DNA of 64,000 bases. It comes from Chryseobacterium sp. FH2. Its GTDB lineage: Bacteria > Bacteroidota > Bacteroidia > Flavobacteriales > Weeksellaceae. Shown here in pieces: positions 1 through 8,530 of the stretch. The stretch spans positions 1 to 64,000 of the forward strand of contig NZ_LFNE01000014.1 in NCBI RefSeq assembly GCF_001045455.1, in the 5' to 3' direction. Made by a program: the position numbers and the translations under genes. The first letter of the stretch is position 1. Each line of letters begins with the position of its first letter. The notes beneath the pieces were generated by a model. The model saw nothing but the letters and a program-made list of their open reading frames with translations. It made no database searches and had not been told where the DNA came from.

Positions 1-314
1 GCTGATGAGCTTGAAAAAGAAGGCATTTCTTGTGAGGTGATCAATATCCACACAATTAAGCCTTTAGATGAAGAAATCATCTTAAAATCAGTTGAAAAAA
101 CAGGTAAAATTGTAACTGCAGAAGAACACAACTATTTAGGTGGTTTAGGTGAATCTGTTGCAGGAATGCTAAAAAAAGAAAAAGGCCTACAAGACAGGAA
201 TTTGTAGCTGTAAATGACACTTTTGGAGAATCTGCAACACCTGCTGAATTGATGAAGAAATATAAAATTGATGCAGAAGCGGTGAAAGAAGCGGTGAAAA
301 GAATTTTAGCTTAA
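1..314 (+). pseudogene. Transketolase C-terminal domain, 5'-truncated and frameshifted
   Basis: The 5' part lies outside the window. Frame 1 reads a transketolase C-terminal domain (motifs VINIHTIKPLD and AEEHNYLGGLGE) and hits TAG at 205-207. The expected tail, containing PTRQEFVAVNDTFGESATP, continues in frame 3 from base 186 to TAA at 312-314. One missing A in the A-rich run at about 175-185 would restore a single frame (KEKRPTRQEFVAVND). Flavobacteria often carry transketolase as two genes, N-terminal and C-terminal halves, and this would be the second one. Transketolase moves two-carbon units in the pentose phosphate pathway with thiamine diphosphate. A real break in so central a gene is unlikely unless a paralog exists, so a base-call error in the homopolymer is my first guess. 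Confidence 0.8.
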
Positions 315-337
315 ATAAAATTGAAACTTACATACAT

Positions 338-365
338 AAAAAGTCCTCAAAATTGAGGACTTTTT
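338..365 (+). terminator. Rho-independent terminator after the transketolase gene
   Basis: The arms AAAAAGTCCTCAA (338-350) and TTGAGGACTTTTT (353-365) are perfectly complementary around AA, which by itself is too short a loop, so the innermost pairs must open. The stem is followed by more T. It sits 24 bases after the transketolase stop and can also serve the minus-strand regulator that ends at 410. Confidence 0.85.
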
Positions 366-409
366 TATTATTATTAAATAAAATAACTCAATTATTATTT
401 TTATTTTAA

Positions 410-775
410 TTATTCTTCTTTATTTAAAAGGCTTTTCAGTAAAGCAATTTGATCATCTTTGTCTTTCAGCCTTTGTTCATATTGTTCTATAAGTTTATCC
501 GAAATATAATTATTTATTGTAGTCACTTTACTAATGGCGCTTGCGTCACCTAAAGTATTATTAAAAATACTATCTCCGGTTTCATCGTTCATAAGATCGT
601 AAATATCCGCTTCATAAAAATTTGAAATTTTCAATAGATTTTCTATCCCGGGTTTAGTCAGATCACTTTCCCATTTATTGTAAGCAGTTTGAGAAACGTC
701 TAACTCATGCGCAACCTGCATCTGAGATAAGTTTTTCTGTTGGCGCATATGACGTAGTTTGGTTCCTAAGGACAT
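410..775 (-). CDS. XRE-family helix-turn-helix transcriptional regulator
   Basis: A 121-aa DNA-binding protein. Residues 5-60 form a Cro/C1-type helix-turn-helix (LRHMRQQKNLSQMQVAHEL, then VSQTAYNKWE). A linker follows, and the last 35 residues (EQYEQRLKDKDDQIALLKSL) look like a short coiled coil for oligomerisation. Such regulators usually bind two-fold operators and often control their own gene. Its start lies 45 bases from three tandem 21-bp repeats, the obvious candidate operator, and the next gene on the other side is the secreted protein at 972. The family assignment is firm. Ligand and targets cannot be read from the sequence. Confidence 0.85.
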   Translation of the reverse strand: MSLGTKLRHMRQQKNLSQMQVAHELDVSQTAYNKWESDLTKPGIENLLKISNFYEADIYDLMNDETGDSIFNNTLGDASAISKVTTINNYISDKLIEQYEQRLKDKDDQIALLKSLLNKEE

Positions 776-820
776 AAGAATAATTTTTCAGCTAATTTAA
801 TGTTTTTTAAACTCTAAAAA

Positions 821-883
821 TAAAACTTTTGTTTTTGATTTTAAAACTTTTGTTTTTGATTTTAAAACTTTTGTTTTAGAATG
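821..883. repeat. Three tandem 21-bp iterons between the XRE gene and the secreted-protein operon
   Basis: Copies start at 821, 842 and 863. Each begins TAAAACTTTTGTTTT. Copies 1 and 2 are identical over 21 bases, and copy 3 diverges after the first 15. The period is exactly two helical turns, so a bound protein would meet each copy on the same DNA face. The block lies between the regulator start (775) and the next start (972). No replication initiator gene is near, so an operator is more likely than an origin. Confidence 0.75.
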
Positions 884-910
884 TTAACCATAACATTTTT
901 AGTTTTGACA

Positions 911-930
911 TAAGTTCTCGAGAAAACTTA
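911..930. promoter_or_regulatory. Palindromic site upstream of the 972 gene
   Basis: TAAGTTCTCGAGAAAACTTA holds a perfect 10-bp palindrome (TTCTCGAGAA) flanked by TAAG and CTTA arms. It lies 41 bases before the start codon at 972 and just downstream of the iterons, so it could be an operator or a leader hairpin. No function is shown. Confidence 0.35.
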
Positions 931-971
931 AATGTGTAAAAAAATTATTTAAAATCTAAAATTACAATTTT

Positions 972-1652
972 ATGAAAAATTTTATCAGACTTATGTCATT
1001 ATTATTTATTTTAACAATAAACTTTACTAGTGCTCAAGAAGCATCAAGAAAAATTAAGGTTGCATGTTATACTACCTCATGCTGTTCTTTTCTTGGCTTT
1101 TTTGATGTTGATCTAATATCGACCACACACTGTCATTATATAACAACAAATAAAGATGGCTCTCAGCAACAATCCTACTCATCTACTTTTACAAGTAATA
1201 TACCTATTAAAGATGGAACTGTAAAATTAGACGAAAATGTAATCATGCCCCAGTTTAAAGACGAAGAAGGAACGGCATTAGTATTACCAAAAGGAGAATA
1301 CATAATTAAAAATAACGAAGTTGAATATAATTTATCAAAGATTAAGCACAATGCAGTATGCTGGTCAGAACATGTAACAGGAACAATTTTAGGGCATAAT
1401 GTGGATTATACAGTTAGTGTATGTGTATTTTATCCTACTATAGGAAAATTAACCAATCAAAAAGTTAGTGTTTCTCTTAAATTTGATCTTGACGAATCTC
1501 AAAGAGAAGAAATTAGAAAAAACAACAATATGATTACATTTAAAGAGAATACTGTAATTAAGAAAGGTGATATTGTATATACCATAAAAGCAGGAGACTA
1601 TTTTGTAAATGATAATGATGAAATTTATATTATCAATTCTTCAGTAAAATAA
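972..1652 (+). CDS. Secreted Cys-rich protein of unknown function
   Basis: A 226-aa protein that I do not recognise. Residues 1-21 are a signal peptide ending in FTSAQ, so it should reach the periplasm or the outside. The mature N-terminus has a cysteine cluster (ACYTTSCCSF, Cys32, 37 and 38, plus Cys54), and two further Cys lie in AVCWSEH and SVCVF. The rest looks beta-rich. It is the first gene of a tight set: 32 bases to a TlpA-like thioredoxin and then a second secreted protein. The Cys content together with the thioredoxin suggests redox handling of its disulfides. It may be controlled by the XRE regulator and iterons upstream. Confidence 0.75.
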   Translation: MKNFIRLMSLLFILTINFTSAQEASRKIKVACYTTSCCSFLGFFDVDLISTTHCHYITTNKDGSQQQSYSSTFTSNIPIKDGTVKLDENVIMPQFKDEEGTALVLPKGEYIIKNNEVEYNLSKIKHNAVCWSEHVTGTILGHNVDYTVSVCVFYPTIGKLTNQKVSVSLKFDLDESQREEIRKNNNMITFKENTVIKKGDIVYTIKAGDYFVNDNDEIYIINSSVK

Positions 1653-1684
1653 ATATTTACATATATTTATCAAAATTTACAAAA

Positions 1685-2221
1685 ATGAAAAAAATAATAG
1701 CCGTAATTTTAGTTCTTATAGTTGCGTTAATCTTAATTGGATCAAGATTTAGCTTTAAAATTGGGAATACTACAATAGGTAGAGCAACTGATGAAATAAG
1801 TATTCACAATGACAAAGATCTTACAAAAAGTTCTTTTCAGAAAAATTACCTGAATAAAGAAGAATTGATTATTGTTAATCTCTGGGCAACCTGGTGCAAA
1901 CCTTGTTTAGAAGAAATGCCAATCTTTGAAAAGATAGCTACAGAAAACAAAGACATTAAATTAGTTTTCTTATCTATTGATAAAGACAGCAATAAACTTC
2001 AATCTTATCTTTCCCAAAATAAAATTAATGATATAACTTTTGAGAATAGAAATTACAGAAAAGCTATTAGAAACTTTTTAGATGGAAAGAGCAAAGATAA
2101 CTTGGTTTATACAGATGCTGTTCCTAAAACTTACATCCTGAAAAATGGAAAAGTTATTCATACGGAAGAGGGTTCGATTGATTACCAAGAATTTTCTAAA
2201 AAATTAATATCACTCAAATAA
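1685..2221 (+). CDS. TlpA-family membrane-anchored thioredoxin-like protein
   Basis: A 178-aa protein with an N-terminal hydrophobic segment (residues 4-20) and no lipobox, so probably anchored in the inner membrane with the domain in the periplasm. The thioredoxin-fold domain starts near residue 55 and carries WATWCKPCLEEMP with the redox pair Cys71 and Cys74 (CKPC). The cis-proline region is probably AVPKTYIL. TlpA/ResA proteins usually reduce periplasmic disulfides, for example in cytochrome c maturation. No cytochrome genes are near; the neighbour 32 bases upstream is a Cys-rich secreted protein, a plausible client. The next gene starts only 7 bases after the stop. Confidence 0.88.
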   Translation: MKKIIAVILVLIVALILIGSRFSFKIGNTTIGRATDEISIHNDKDLTKSSFQKNYLNKEELIIVNLWATWCKPCLEEMPIFEKIATENKDIKLVFLSIDKDSNKLQSYLSQNKINDITFENRNYRKAIRNFLDGKSKDNLVYTDAVPKTYILKNGKVIHTEEGSIDYQEFSKKLISLK

Positions 2222-2228
2222 ATTAAAT

Positions 2229-2639
2229 GTGAAGATCAAATATTTTCTTATTTTCTTCATCTATGTTTTCCCATTATCATTACAATCCCAAAGTACAATA
2301 TCTGGTTTAGATAAAGGATTAGCAATAGGTAATATTCTAGTGCAGGGCTATATGGCTTTAAAAGGAAATGGTACAAAAAAAACAGATCCCAATGCTAAAA
2401 CGGTAGACAGTTTTTGTTTTAAAAACAAAATAGAAGAGAAAATTACCGTAAAAATCAATGGAAAAATAGAAGATGAGGAAATAAAAAAGGAATTCGTAAT
2501 ACAGAAAGACGAGAAAGAGTGTACATATAATTTACCAAAAGGTATTTACACTTATGAAGTTCTACTTTCCAGTAAAGACACCTACCAGAAGGGGGAATAC
2601 AAAGTTTCGGAAGAAACTTTAATGACAATAAATCATTAA
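2229..2639 (+). CDS. Small secreted protein of unknown function
   Basis: A 136-aa protein with a signal peptide (residues 1-20, ending LSLQSQS). The start is GTG, since the ATG two bases earlier runs straight into TGA. The mature part has a glycine-rich start (SGLDKGLAIGNILVQGYMAL), a charged middle with ITVKINGKIED, and two Cys (FCFKNK and KECTYN). The end (LPKGIYTYEVLL) looks like a beta domain. It is last in the three-gene set with the TlpA-like protein, 7 bases after it and before a clear terminator. No family recognised. Confidence 0.7.
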   Translation: MKIKYFLIFFIYVFPLSLQSQSTISGLDKGLAIGNILVQGYMALKGNGTKKTDPNAKTVDSFCFKNKIEEKITVKINGKIEDEEIKKEFVIQKDEKECTYNLPKGIYTYEVLLSSKDTYQKGEYKVSEETLMTINH

Positions 2640-2651
2640 TTATAATTTTCT

Positions 2652-2682
2652 AAACCGCTTTCATAATGAGAGCGGTTTTTTA
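2652..2682 (+). terminator. Terminator after the TlpA operon
   Basis: AAACCGCT (2652-2659) pairs with AGCGGTTT (2671-2678) and a T run follows. It closes the 972-2639 operon and overlaps the stop of the converging gene at 2680. Confidence 0.8.
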
Positions 2683-3057
2683 TGTAAAAAACTTCCACTT
2701 CGGAATAATAGCCAACATTCCGAATCCTGTGAAAAGGAAAAGGTTAGTAACATCCGTATAAAGGAATGTGGATAAATAATAATTGTGCATAAAGAAATGC
2801 AACACCAAAAGAGCAGGAAAGGCAAAGATTCCTATTTTCCGGTAAAAAAACATCAGAACCAGACTTATTACCATCAAAGCATCAATTGAGAAAATCACAT
2901 AGAAATACCATCTTGGAATATTCAAATATTCATGCTGAAGAAATTCGTCAAGGTCTATCCCGAATCCCATTATCGTAAACAGCATCAAAGCTGCAAATGC
3001 ACCGATAAAACCCCATCCTTTCTTAGGATTTTCATCAAAATAGCTGTACTCTTCCAT
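2680..3057 (-). CDS. Small integral membrane protein of unknown function
   Basis: A 125-aa protein with a short soluble N-terminus (MEEYSYFDENPKKGW) and about four hydrophobic segments: residues 17-33, 50-70, 72-92 and 100-118. A His/Asn/Tyr patch (LHFFMHNYYLS) lies between the last two. No signal peptide or family motif is recognised. It stands alone between two terminators, so it is probably transcribed by itself. Confidence 0.65.
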   Translation of the reverse strand: MEEYSYFDENPKKGWGFIGAFAALMLFTIMGFGIDLDEFLQHEYLNIPRWYFYVIFSIDALMVISLVLMFFYRKIGIFAFPALLVLHFFMHNYYLSTFLYTDVTNLFLFTGFGMLAIIPKWKFFT

Positions 3058-3070
3058 AACTACAAAAATA

Positions 3071-3100
3071 AAGAACTTATGAGAAATTTCATAAGTTCTT
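3071..3100 (-). terminator. Terminator of the Lrp gene
   Basis: Perfect 12-bp arms AAGAACTTATGA (3071-3082) and TCATAAGTTCTT (3089-3100) with a 6-base loop. It lies 25 bases downstream of the minus-strand Lrp stop. Confidence 0.7.
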
Positions 3101-3124
3101 TTATATAATTCGTTTAAAATTTGA

Positions 3125-3595
3125 TTAAATAGAAATAGCGTTAATCAGCCTGTTTTTATCACTTAAATATTCTTCCATAGAAATCATACTTTCAGTTCTC
3201 ATTACATCCTGAATATCATCTATTTGGTAGATAATTCTTTTAGCATCTTCCGTATTCTTAGCTCTTACTTTACAGAAAATATTATATTTTCCTGAAATAA
3301 CGCTTGCTTCAATTACGTTAGGAATACTTGTTAATTCTTTTAACACTTCTTGTGTACGGTTTGATTTTGTTAAAAGAATTCCGATGAAAGCCGTAAAGTG
3401 ATAGTCTAATTTACCGTAATCGATATTAAGAGATGATCCCAAAATAATACCCGCATCTTCCATTTTTTTCACTCTTACGTGAATTGTTCCAGCAGAAACG
3501 TCCATCTGCTTTGCAATCTCTGTAAAAGGCATTCTTGTGTTTTCTACTAAGAAATCAAGAATCTTCTTGTCTATTTCGTCCAGTTGATAGTTCAT
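3125..3595 (-). CDS. Lrp/AsnC-family transcriptional regulator
   Basis: A 156-aa regulator. Residues 1-60 are the AsnC-type helix-turn-helix (LDEIDKKILDFLVENTRM, then MDVSAGTIHVRVKKMEDAG). Residues 65-145 are the RAM effector-binding and oligomerisation domain (FIGILLTKSNRTQEVLKEL, VISGKYNIFCKV). Family members form octamers that sense amino acids and act on amino acid or central metabolism genes. It appears monocistronic, with its own terminator and an upstream TAAATTTG element. Length and both domains are typical. The ligand cannot be told. Confidence 0.92.
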   Translation of the reverse strand: MNYQLDEIDKKILDFLVENTRMPFTEIAKQMDVSAGTIHVRVKKMEDAGIILGSSLNIDYGKLDYHFTAFIGILLTKSNRTQEVLKELTSIPNVIEASVISGKYNIFCKVRAKNTEDAKRIIYQIDDIQDVMRTESMISMEEYLSDKNRLINAISI

Positions 3596-3639
3596 ATTAG
3601 TTAAATTACAATTTCCTTAAAAAATCAATGTATTTTTTG

Positions 3640-3647
3640 CAAATTTA
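3640..3647 (-). promoter_or_regulatory. Flavobacterial -7 element of the Lrp gene
   Basis: The minus strand reads TAAATTTG, matching TAnnTTTG, 45 bases before the Lrp start. I see no TTG at the usual distance upstream, so the promoter is only half supported. Confidence 0.4.
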
Positions 3648-3729
3648 TAAAAAATAATTTAACTAAAAAAATTATATCAAACATTAACAATAATTAACAC
3701 GGATGATAAAAATCATTAAAATATTCTAA

Positions 3730-6700
3730 CTATTTACCACCTGATTTTGTAGAATCTGTTTTTATTTCAACTTTTGATTCAGCTGTTTTTTTATCTTTTT
3801 TGTTCTTTTTAAACAAAGAATTGAAGCTCTTAGTCCATACCACCCCGCCTCCATAGGCTTGATTTGCAGAACCATTTGTTCCTGCTCCTGCAAGGCCCAT
3901 ACCAATGTTTGTAGGTTTAGAATATCCTCTTAGAATTAATCCTCCGTCATTCTTTCTGGAAACGTCATATTCTATTGAGCCTTCCCCCGATAGGTAATTA
4001 GCTTCTGTAGCCTCTGTTTTCGTCAAAGGAATCCCCAAACCTGTTTTCACTTTTATCCTTGGCGAAACAGCAAAGCTTACTCCCGCATTAGCCCTGTCTC
4101 CGGTATTTGAATATTGATCTCCTTTCACATAATTCAGGTCAATCTGAAACTCATTACTCATCGTATTAAGAACCGACCCCAATTGTTTTAAAAGCAGATT
4201 ATATCCAGAAGATTCTGCAACGCCTGCAACATCCACTTCAACTCCACCCGAATTAGAAACATTAAAGCTACTCAAAAGCAAAACAGAACCAAACTGAAGA
4301 ACTTTCTCCCCCTCCTGGCTCATTTTAGAAGCCAACGTCTCTTTTACCTGGCTGGAAACATCCATTGCGGTAAGATTTAAATCTACTTTAGGATCCGTAA
4401 GGCTTTGTGTAATATTGGCCTGTAATAATATACTGATTGGCTGTATACTTCCCATGTTCAAATACTGTCCTGCATTTGAAACCATTCTTATGTAATTGGC
4501 CGTTATATCAAGAGCAGGTTTCATAGCATCACCGTCCCAACGAATACTGCTTCCGTTCTGAATCTGGAAAGTTTTATTAAGGATTGCTTTAGAAACGAAG
4601 GTTCCGTTATCAACTTTATAGGTTCCGTTCATAGCAATATTTCCTTGCCTGTTCATTTGAAATCTTAGATTATTGGCAGTACCTTTTACAGTAATATTTC
4701 CTACATCATCACCTACAAGAACATTTACCGTCGTACCTTTATCAACGTCAAGATTGAAATCGATATTCATATTGGCCCCGCTTTTTTTCTTTTCTTCAAG
4801 GGTAATTAAACCGTCTTTACCCTCTTTTAAAAATCTTAACATCTTAAATTCTTCAACATTCGAAGTCGACCCCGAATTGAAAGTAAATGTACTTCCATTA
4901 AGCGCCTTCATATTAGGTGTTGAAATATTTAAAGCAGAAACCGGCCCGTCTACGTAGAGATCCCCCTGTCCGTAAACTCTTCCCCAGAACAAATCAAAAT
5001 CTTTCTGAGCAGTATTCAATACCAGTAAATTATCAGCTCTCATTACCAGGTTGACCCCCATTGATGAAAGTGTTTCAAACTGTATTGCCCCGGAAATGTT
5101 TCCATTTGAATTGGATCTTCCGTCATGTACTTCGATATTGTTAAGGATTGCCAATCCTTTTGATAAAGGAATAACTGTATCACCAAAAGAATAATCAACT
5201 CCCGTAAATAAAAGTTTTAGCCCAAATCCCTTTAAAGAAACATCTCCACTGTAATCAAGATCATTAAATTTTCCTGTTATTTTCAGGTCTCCGGTTGCTT
5301 TTCCTCTTAGATTTCCAAAAATAGTCTGTACAAACTGCTGGGCAAAGGCAACATCAAAATCCCGCATTTCTGCCGTCAGATCAATTACAGGTGTTGGTGT
5401 ATTATTATTAACAGTTCCCGTGACATGCAGGTTATTATTTCCAATTATTCCTGAAGAAGCAACTTTTATATCAATATCATAAACATTTAACGAAAAACTA
5501 TTGGTTGCGGAAACGGTAATATCACCCATATCATTTCCGTTCATCGTGATATCATCAATGGTCAAATCAACCAAAGGCTGAAGCGTGCTTTTATCCATTC
5601 TGATTTTAACAGAACCATTAGCCAAACCTTTAATGTTCATTCCGTTTCCTCCGGATTGCATTTCTAGAAGTTTTTCAATCGCAAAATCTTTGATATCTGC
5701 ATCTACATAAAAGTCTTTCGCATTTTTAAAGTCAGCTTCATTGATCAACAATGCACTATTATCTGAATAAATCCTCAGATTTCGAATTTCAAAATCACTT
5801 TTATTCTTTCTGTACGTAATAGAATGATCCAATTCAGGACTTGTGTCAATAGCCCAAACAACATCATTGAATTTAACTTCGGTAGGCTCAAATCTAAAAA
5901 CATAATCCCCTACTGTGTTGGTTGTCTGGTTGACATTGATTACATATTCTTTCAGCTGATCTTCGGAAGTATCTTCTGTATTTCCATGTTTAAATTTAGT
6001 AGCCAAATGAAGAATACTGTTGTTTTCATTTCTTCCACTCAGCGTAAAATCTTTGAAAACATTTTTATTGTAGACAACTTTGCCAATTTTCGCATACAAC
6101 TGTTCATCAAGATTAGCTGTATTTATTCTTACCATGACACTGTCAACCATCGCACTGTCTCTGGTAACTTTATCTCTAGTATCTATTTTATAATCAGGAT
6201 TTGCGGCAGCTAAAGCCTTATCCGCTTCGGTAATTTCCTCTTTCTTGGTCATTACATACTTTAACGTTGTAGCATCAAGATTTAAAATTAAATTATTCGA
6301 GTTTCCATCATATTCACCCTCCACTTTTGCACCTTGAGGTAATTTTAAATCAGGTAGGAAATAGCTTACCAAACCCTGCTGAACATCAAAATCCATTTTA
6401 AAACTCTGCCCTCTGTACAATTTTCTAGGCGGTGGGCCAACCAAGATTTTACCTAAACCATTTTCTACCATTCCGGCTAAATCGGCCAGATTATATCTTC
6501 CTGAAATTTTACCGCTTGCAGCTCCAGGAGCATCAACATCGATAACGCGGCTTCCTCCTTCAACAAAAGTTTTTAGCTTAGCATTGGGAATAATATATTT
6601 TTGAGTAGCTGTCGCAAAATTGATATTATTTGCTTCAACATCCAATGTCAAATCGTTAATAGAAGACATGGCCATTTTACCAACCACCTTTCCGCTTACA

Positions 6701-8526
6701 ATCTGGTTTCCGGGTTTATCGGTAAAATAATTCATGTTTAAATAATTAACATCAGCATCTATATTCATGGAAATTCTTGAAGTACTGAAGTCGATTAATC
6801 CCTTTATTGTCGCTTTTGCCTGCTCATCGTTTACAGTGATCAGTCCGTTGTATTTTTTGTGATCTAATAAACCATCCAAATAAAGATTATTAATTTCCTT
6901 ATTTAAGATTTCAATGCTTGCAATTTGGGATTTTGTCGTCAACCGCATTGTATTTACATCGAAACTTTGACCATTCACATCAAATTTACCGGAAATAAGA
7001 CCAACAGATTTATTTTTGGTAATTACAGAAGTATTTAAATCTCGTACTTCAGCAATTCCTGAATATTTCGGCATCGCACTACTGTAATCTGTAAGAGAGA
7101 ATTTCGTAATTTTGGCCTGTCCTATTCCTGTCATCAGATTTCCACTGGAAACATAGACTTGTTTAGGATTTACCCTTGCCGCCCCGTTATATTTCAATTT
7201 TCCAAAGTCATCAGCAAAATTCTTCATCTTTTTAGAAATAAATGAAGGCATCATTGCTTTTAGATCTTTATAGGTAAAATCTGTTGAAAGATCATTGGTT
7301 TCAATTAAAAAATTGCCCTTCAACAAATTATCAACTTTCATTGTTCTGGTAGCGATATTTACATCGGGGTTTCTTATAAGGAAGTTTTCAAGGTGAAATT
7401 TATTCAAAGGCCCTGTCATTTTACCGGAAATATTGAATGGTTTAAAATTATCCCAGTTTGTTACAAAATAGCTAATATCATATCCACTCAGCTGGCTTCC
7501 CTGCTGAAGATTCATATCCCAGCGAACCCTGTCTGCAAAACCCGCCCAAGAACCTTTGTGAAGATTAAATTTAATATCTCCCTGTAAAAGTGTGTGATCC
7601 GTATTTAATGTTAAATCTTTAAGTGAAAGAAAATCCTGAGTCATGGATAATTCCGTAGAGAAAGTGTCTACAAAATGAGATTTTCCCCATCTGTTTGTGA
7701 CAAATGAAAGATTATTGATTAATGCAGAAACGTTCGGTCCGTTTACTTTTACATTTGGAGCTTTAAGATTAAACTTTGTAGCAGTCAGCCATTTTCCGGC
7801 TTCTCCCGGTGAATTTAAATTCACAATAGAAACCTTAGAATCAAGAATCTGCACCCTGGAATCTAACTGAAAAGGAGGCTTTTTCGAGTCCTTTTTTTTG
7901 CCGCTGTCAAATAACTGGGTAAAACGGATAAAGTTTGAAATGCTGTCCCCTTTATAAGTAATGACTTTTATCTCGGCGTTTTTTAATGTTAAGGAATTAA
8001 AACTTAAAGAATTATTTTTTCCAATGTTTGTCGCTAAAGAAAACCAATCTGAATTAGCAGTAAATTCTTTTGCCGTAATAAAATCAAGCCCCTTATAATC
8101 TTTTATTTTTAAACCTTTAATTTTTACATCTCCAAAAAAATCTACTTCTACACTTTCGGTAGACATCTTTGCTTTAAAATCTTTATTTACAATCTGTAAA
8201 GCCTGATCTGCAGCCCATTGTTTCGTTACCGGCAGATTGATAATGATAAAAACAGCAGCAACAAGACCAAAACCAATCCAGAAAAGAATTAATAAGAGTT
8301 TCGCCCACCAAGAATAGCTTGTAACATCCTTCATTGCCTGTTTTCCAAACTCTTCTGCAGTTTCTACAGGATGATGAATAGCATCTGAAGCAAGTTCAGA
8401 CGCTTCCTTAACGGTCTCCTTTACAGCTCCTTCTACATTATCAACAGTTTTTTGTACCTGATTACCTAAGTTTTCAGCTACCGATTTTTTGTTCTCATTC
8501 TCGTTATTATTCTCTAACTTTGCCAT
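3730..8526 (-). CDS. tamB: TamB-like inner-membrane translocation/assembly protein (DUF490)
   Basis: A 1598-aa AsmA/TamB-type protein. I start it at MAKLENNNENEN (8526); a longer frame to 8619 would run into the divergent tsaD gene. After a charged N-terminal tail, one transmembrane helix spans about residues 75-98 (LLLILFWIGFGLVAAVF). The rest is a long repetitive beta-rich region facing the periplasm, ending in the conserved C-terminal TamB domain (FNLDVDKGTTVNVLVGDDVG, later KMSQEGEKVLQFGSVLLLSS). TamB-type proteins form a hydrophobic groove across the periplasm and are implicated in lipid transport and outer-membrane protein assembly. The gene is monocistronic and starts 4 bases from tsaD on the other strand. 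Confidence 0.9.
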   Translation of the reverse strand: MAKLENNNENENKKSVAENLGNQVQKTVDNVEGAVKETVKEASELASDAIHHPVETAEEFGKQAMKDVTSYSWWAKLLLILFWIGFGLVAAVFIIINLPVTKQWAADQALQIVNKDFKAKMSTESVEVDFFGDVKIKGLKIKDYKGLDFITAKEFTANSDWFSLATNIGKNNSLSFNSLTLKNAEIKVITYKGDSISNFIRFTQLFDSGKKKDSKKPPFQLDSRVQILDSKVSIVNLNSPGEAGKWLTATKFNLKAPNVKVNGPNVSALINNLSFVTNRWGKSHFVDTFSTELSMTQDFLSLKDLTLNTDHTLLQGDIKFNLHKGSWAGFADRVRWDMNLQQGSQLSGYDISYFVTNWDNFKPFNISGKMTGPLNKFHLENFLIRNPDVNIATRTMKVDNLLKGNFLIETNDLSTDFTYKDLKAMMPSFISKKMKNFADDFGKLKYNGAARVNPKQVYVSSGNLMTGIGQAKITKFSLTDYSSAMPKYSGIAEVRDLNTSVITKNKSVGLISGKFDVNGQSFDVNTMRLTTKSQIASIEILNKEINNLYLDGLLDHKKYNGLITVNDEQAKATIKGLIDFSTSRISMNIDADVNYLNMNYFTDKPGNQIVSGKVVGKMAMSSINDLTLDVEANNINFATATQKYIIPNAKLKTFVEGGSRVIDVDAPGAASGKISGRYNLADLAGMVENGLGKILVGPPPRKLYRGQSFKMDFDVQQGLVSYFLPDLKLPQGAKVEGEYDGNSNNLILNLDATTLKYVMTKKEEITEADKALAAANPDYKIDTRDKVTRDSAMVDSVMVRINTANLDEQLYAKIGKVVYNKNVFKDFTLSGRNENNSILHLATKFKHGNTEDTSEDQLKEYVINVNQTTNTVGDYVFRFEPTEVKFNDVVWAIDTSPELDHSITYRKNKSDFEIRNLRIYSDNSALLINEADFKNAKDFYVDADIKDFAIEKLLEMQSGGNGMNIKGLANGSVKIRMDKSTLQPLVDLTIDDITMNGNDMGDITVSATNSFSLNVYDIDIKVASSGIIGNNNLHVTGTVNNNTPTPVIDLTAEMRDFDVAFAQQFVQTIFGNLRGKATGDLKITGKFNDLDYSGDVSLKGFGLKLLFTGVDYSFGDTVIPLSKGLAILNNIEVHDGRSNSNGNISGAIQFETLSSMGVNLVMRADNLLVLNTAQKDFDLFWGRVYGQGDLYVDGPVSALNISTPNMKALNGSTFTFNSGSTSNVEEFKMLRFLKEGKDGLITLEEKKKSGANMNIDFNLDVDKGTTVNVLVGDDVGNITVKGTANNLRFQMNRQGNIAMNGTYKVDNGTFVSKAILNKTFQIQNGSSIRWDGDAMKPALDITANYIRMVSNAGQYLNMGSIQPISILLQANITQSLTDPKVDLNLTAMDVSSQVKETLASKMSQEGEKVLQFGSVLLLSSFNVSNSGGVEVDVAGVAESSGYNLLLKQLGSVLNTMSNEFQIDLNYVKGDQYSNTGDRANAGVSFAVSPRIKVKTGLGIPLTKTEATEANYLSGEGSIEYDVSRKNDGGLILRGYSKPTNIGMGLAGAGTNGSANQAYGGGVVWTKSFNSLFKKNKKDKKTAESKVEIKTDSTKSGGK

Positions 8527-8530
8527 TATT

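Noticed and set aside
821-883. Iterons as a replication origin
   Set aside because: No replication initiator gene or DnaA-box cluster is near; an operator for the adjacent XRE regulator explains them better.
4673-7587. Plus-strand frames inside tamB
   Set aside because: They are antisense shadows of a strongly supported gene.
8489-8530. Upstream extension of tsaD (MFSFSLLFSNFAII)
   Set aside because: It overlaps the start of tamB, and the family begins close to MSDSIILGIESS.
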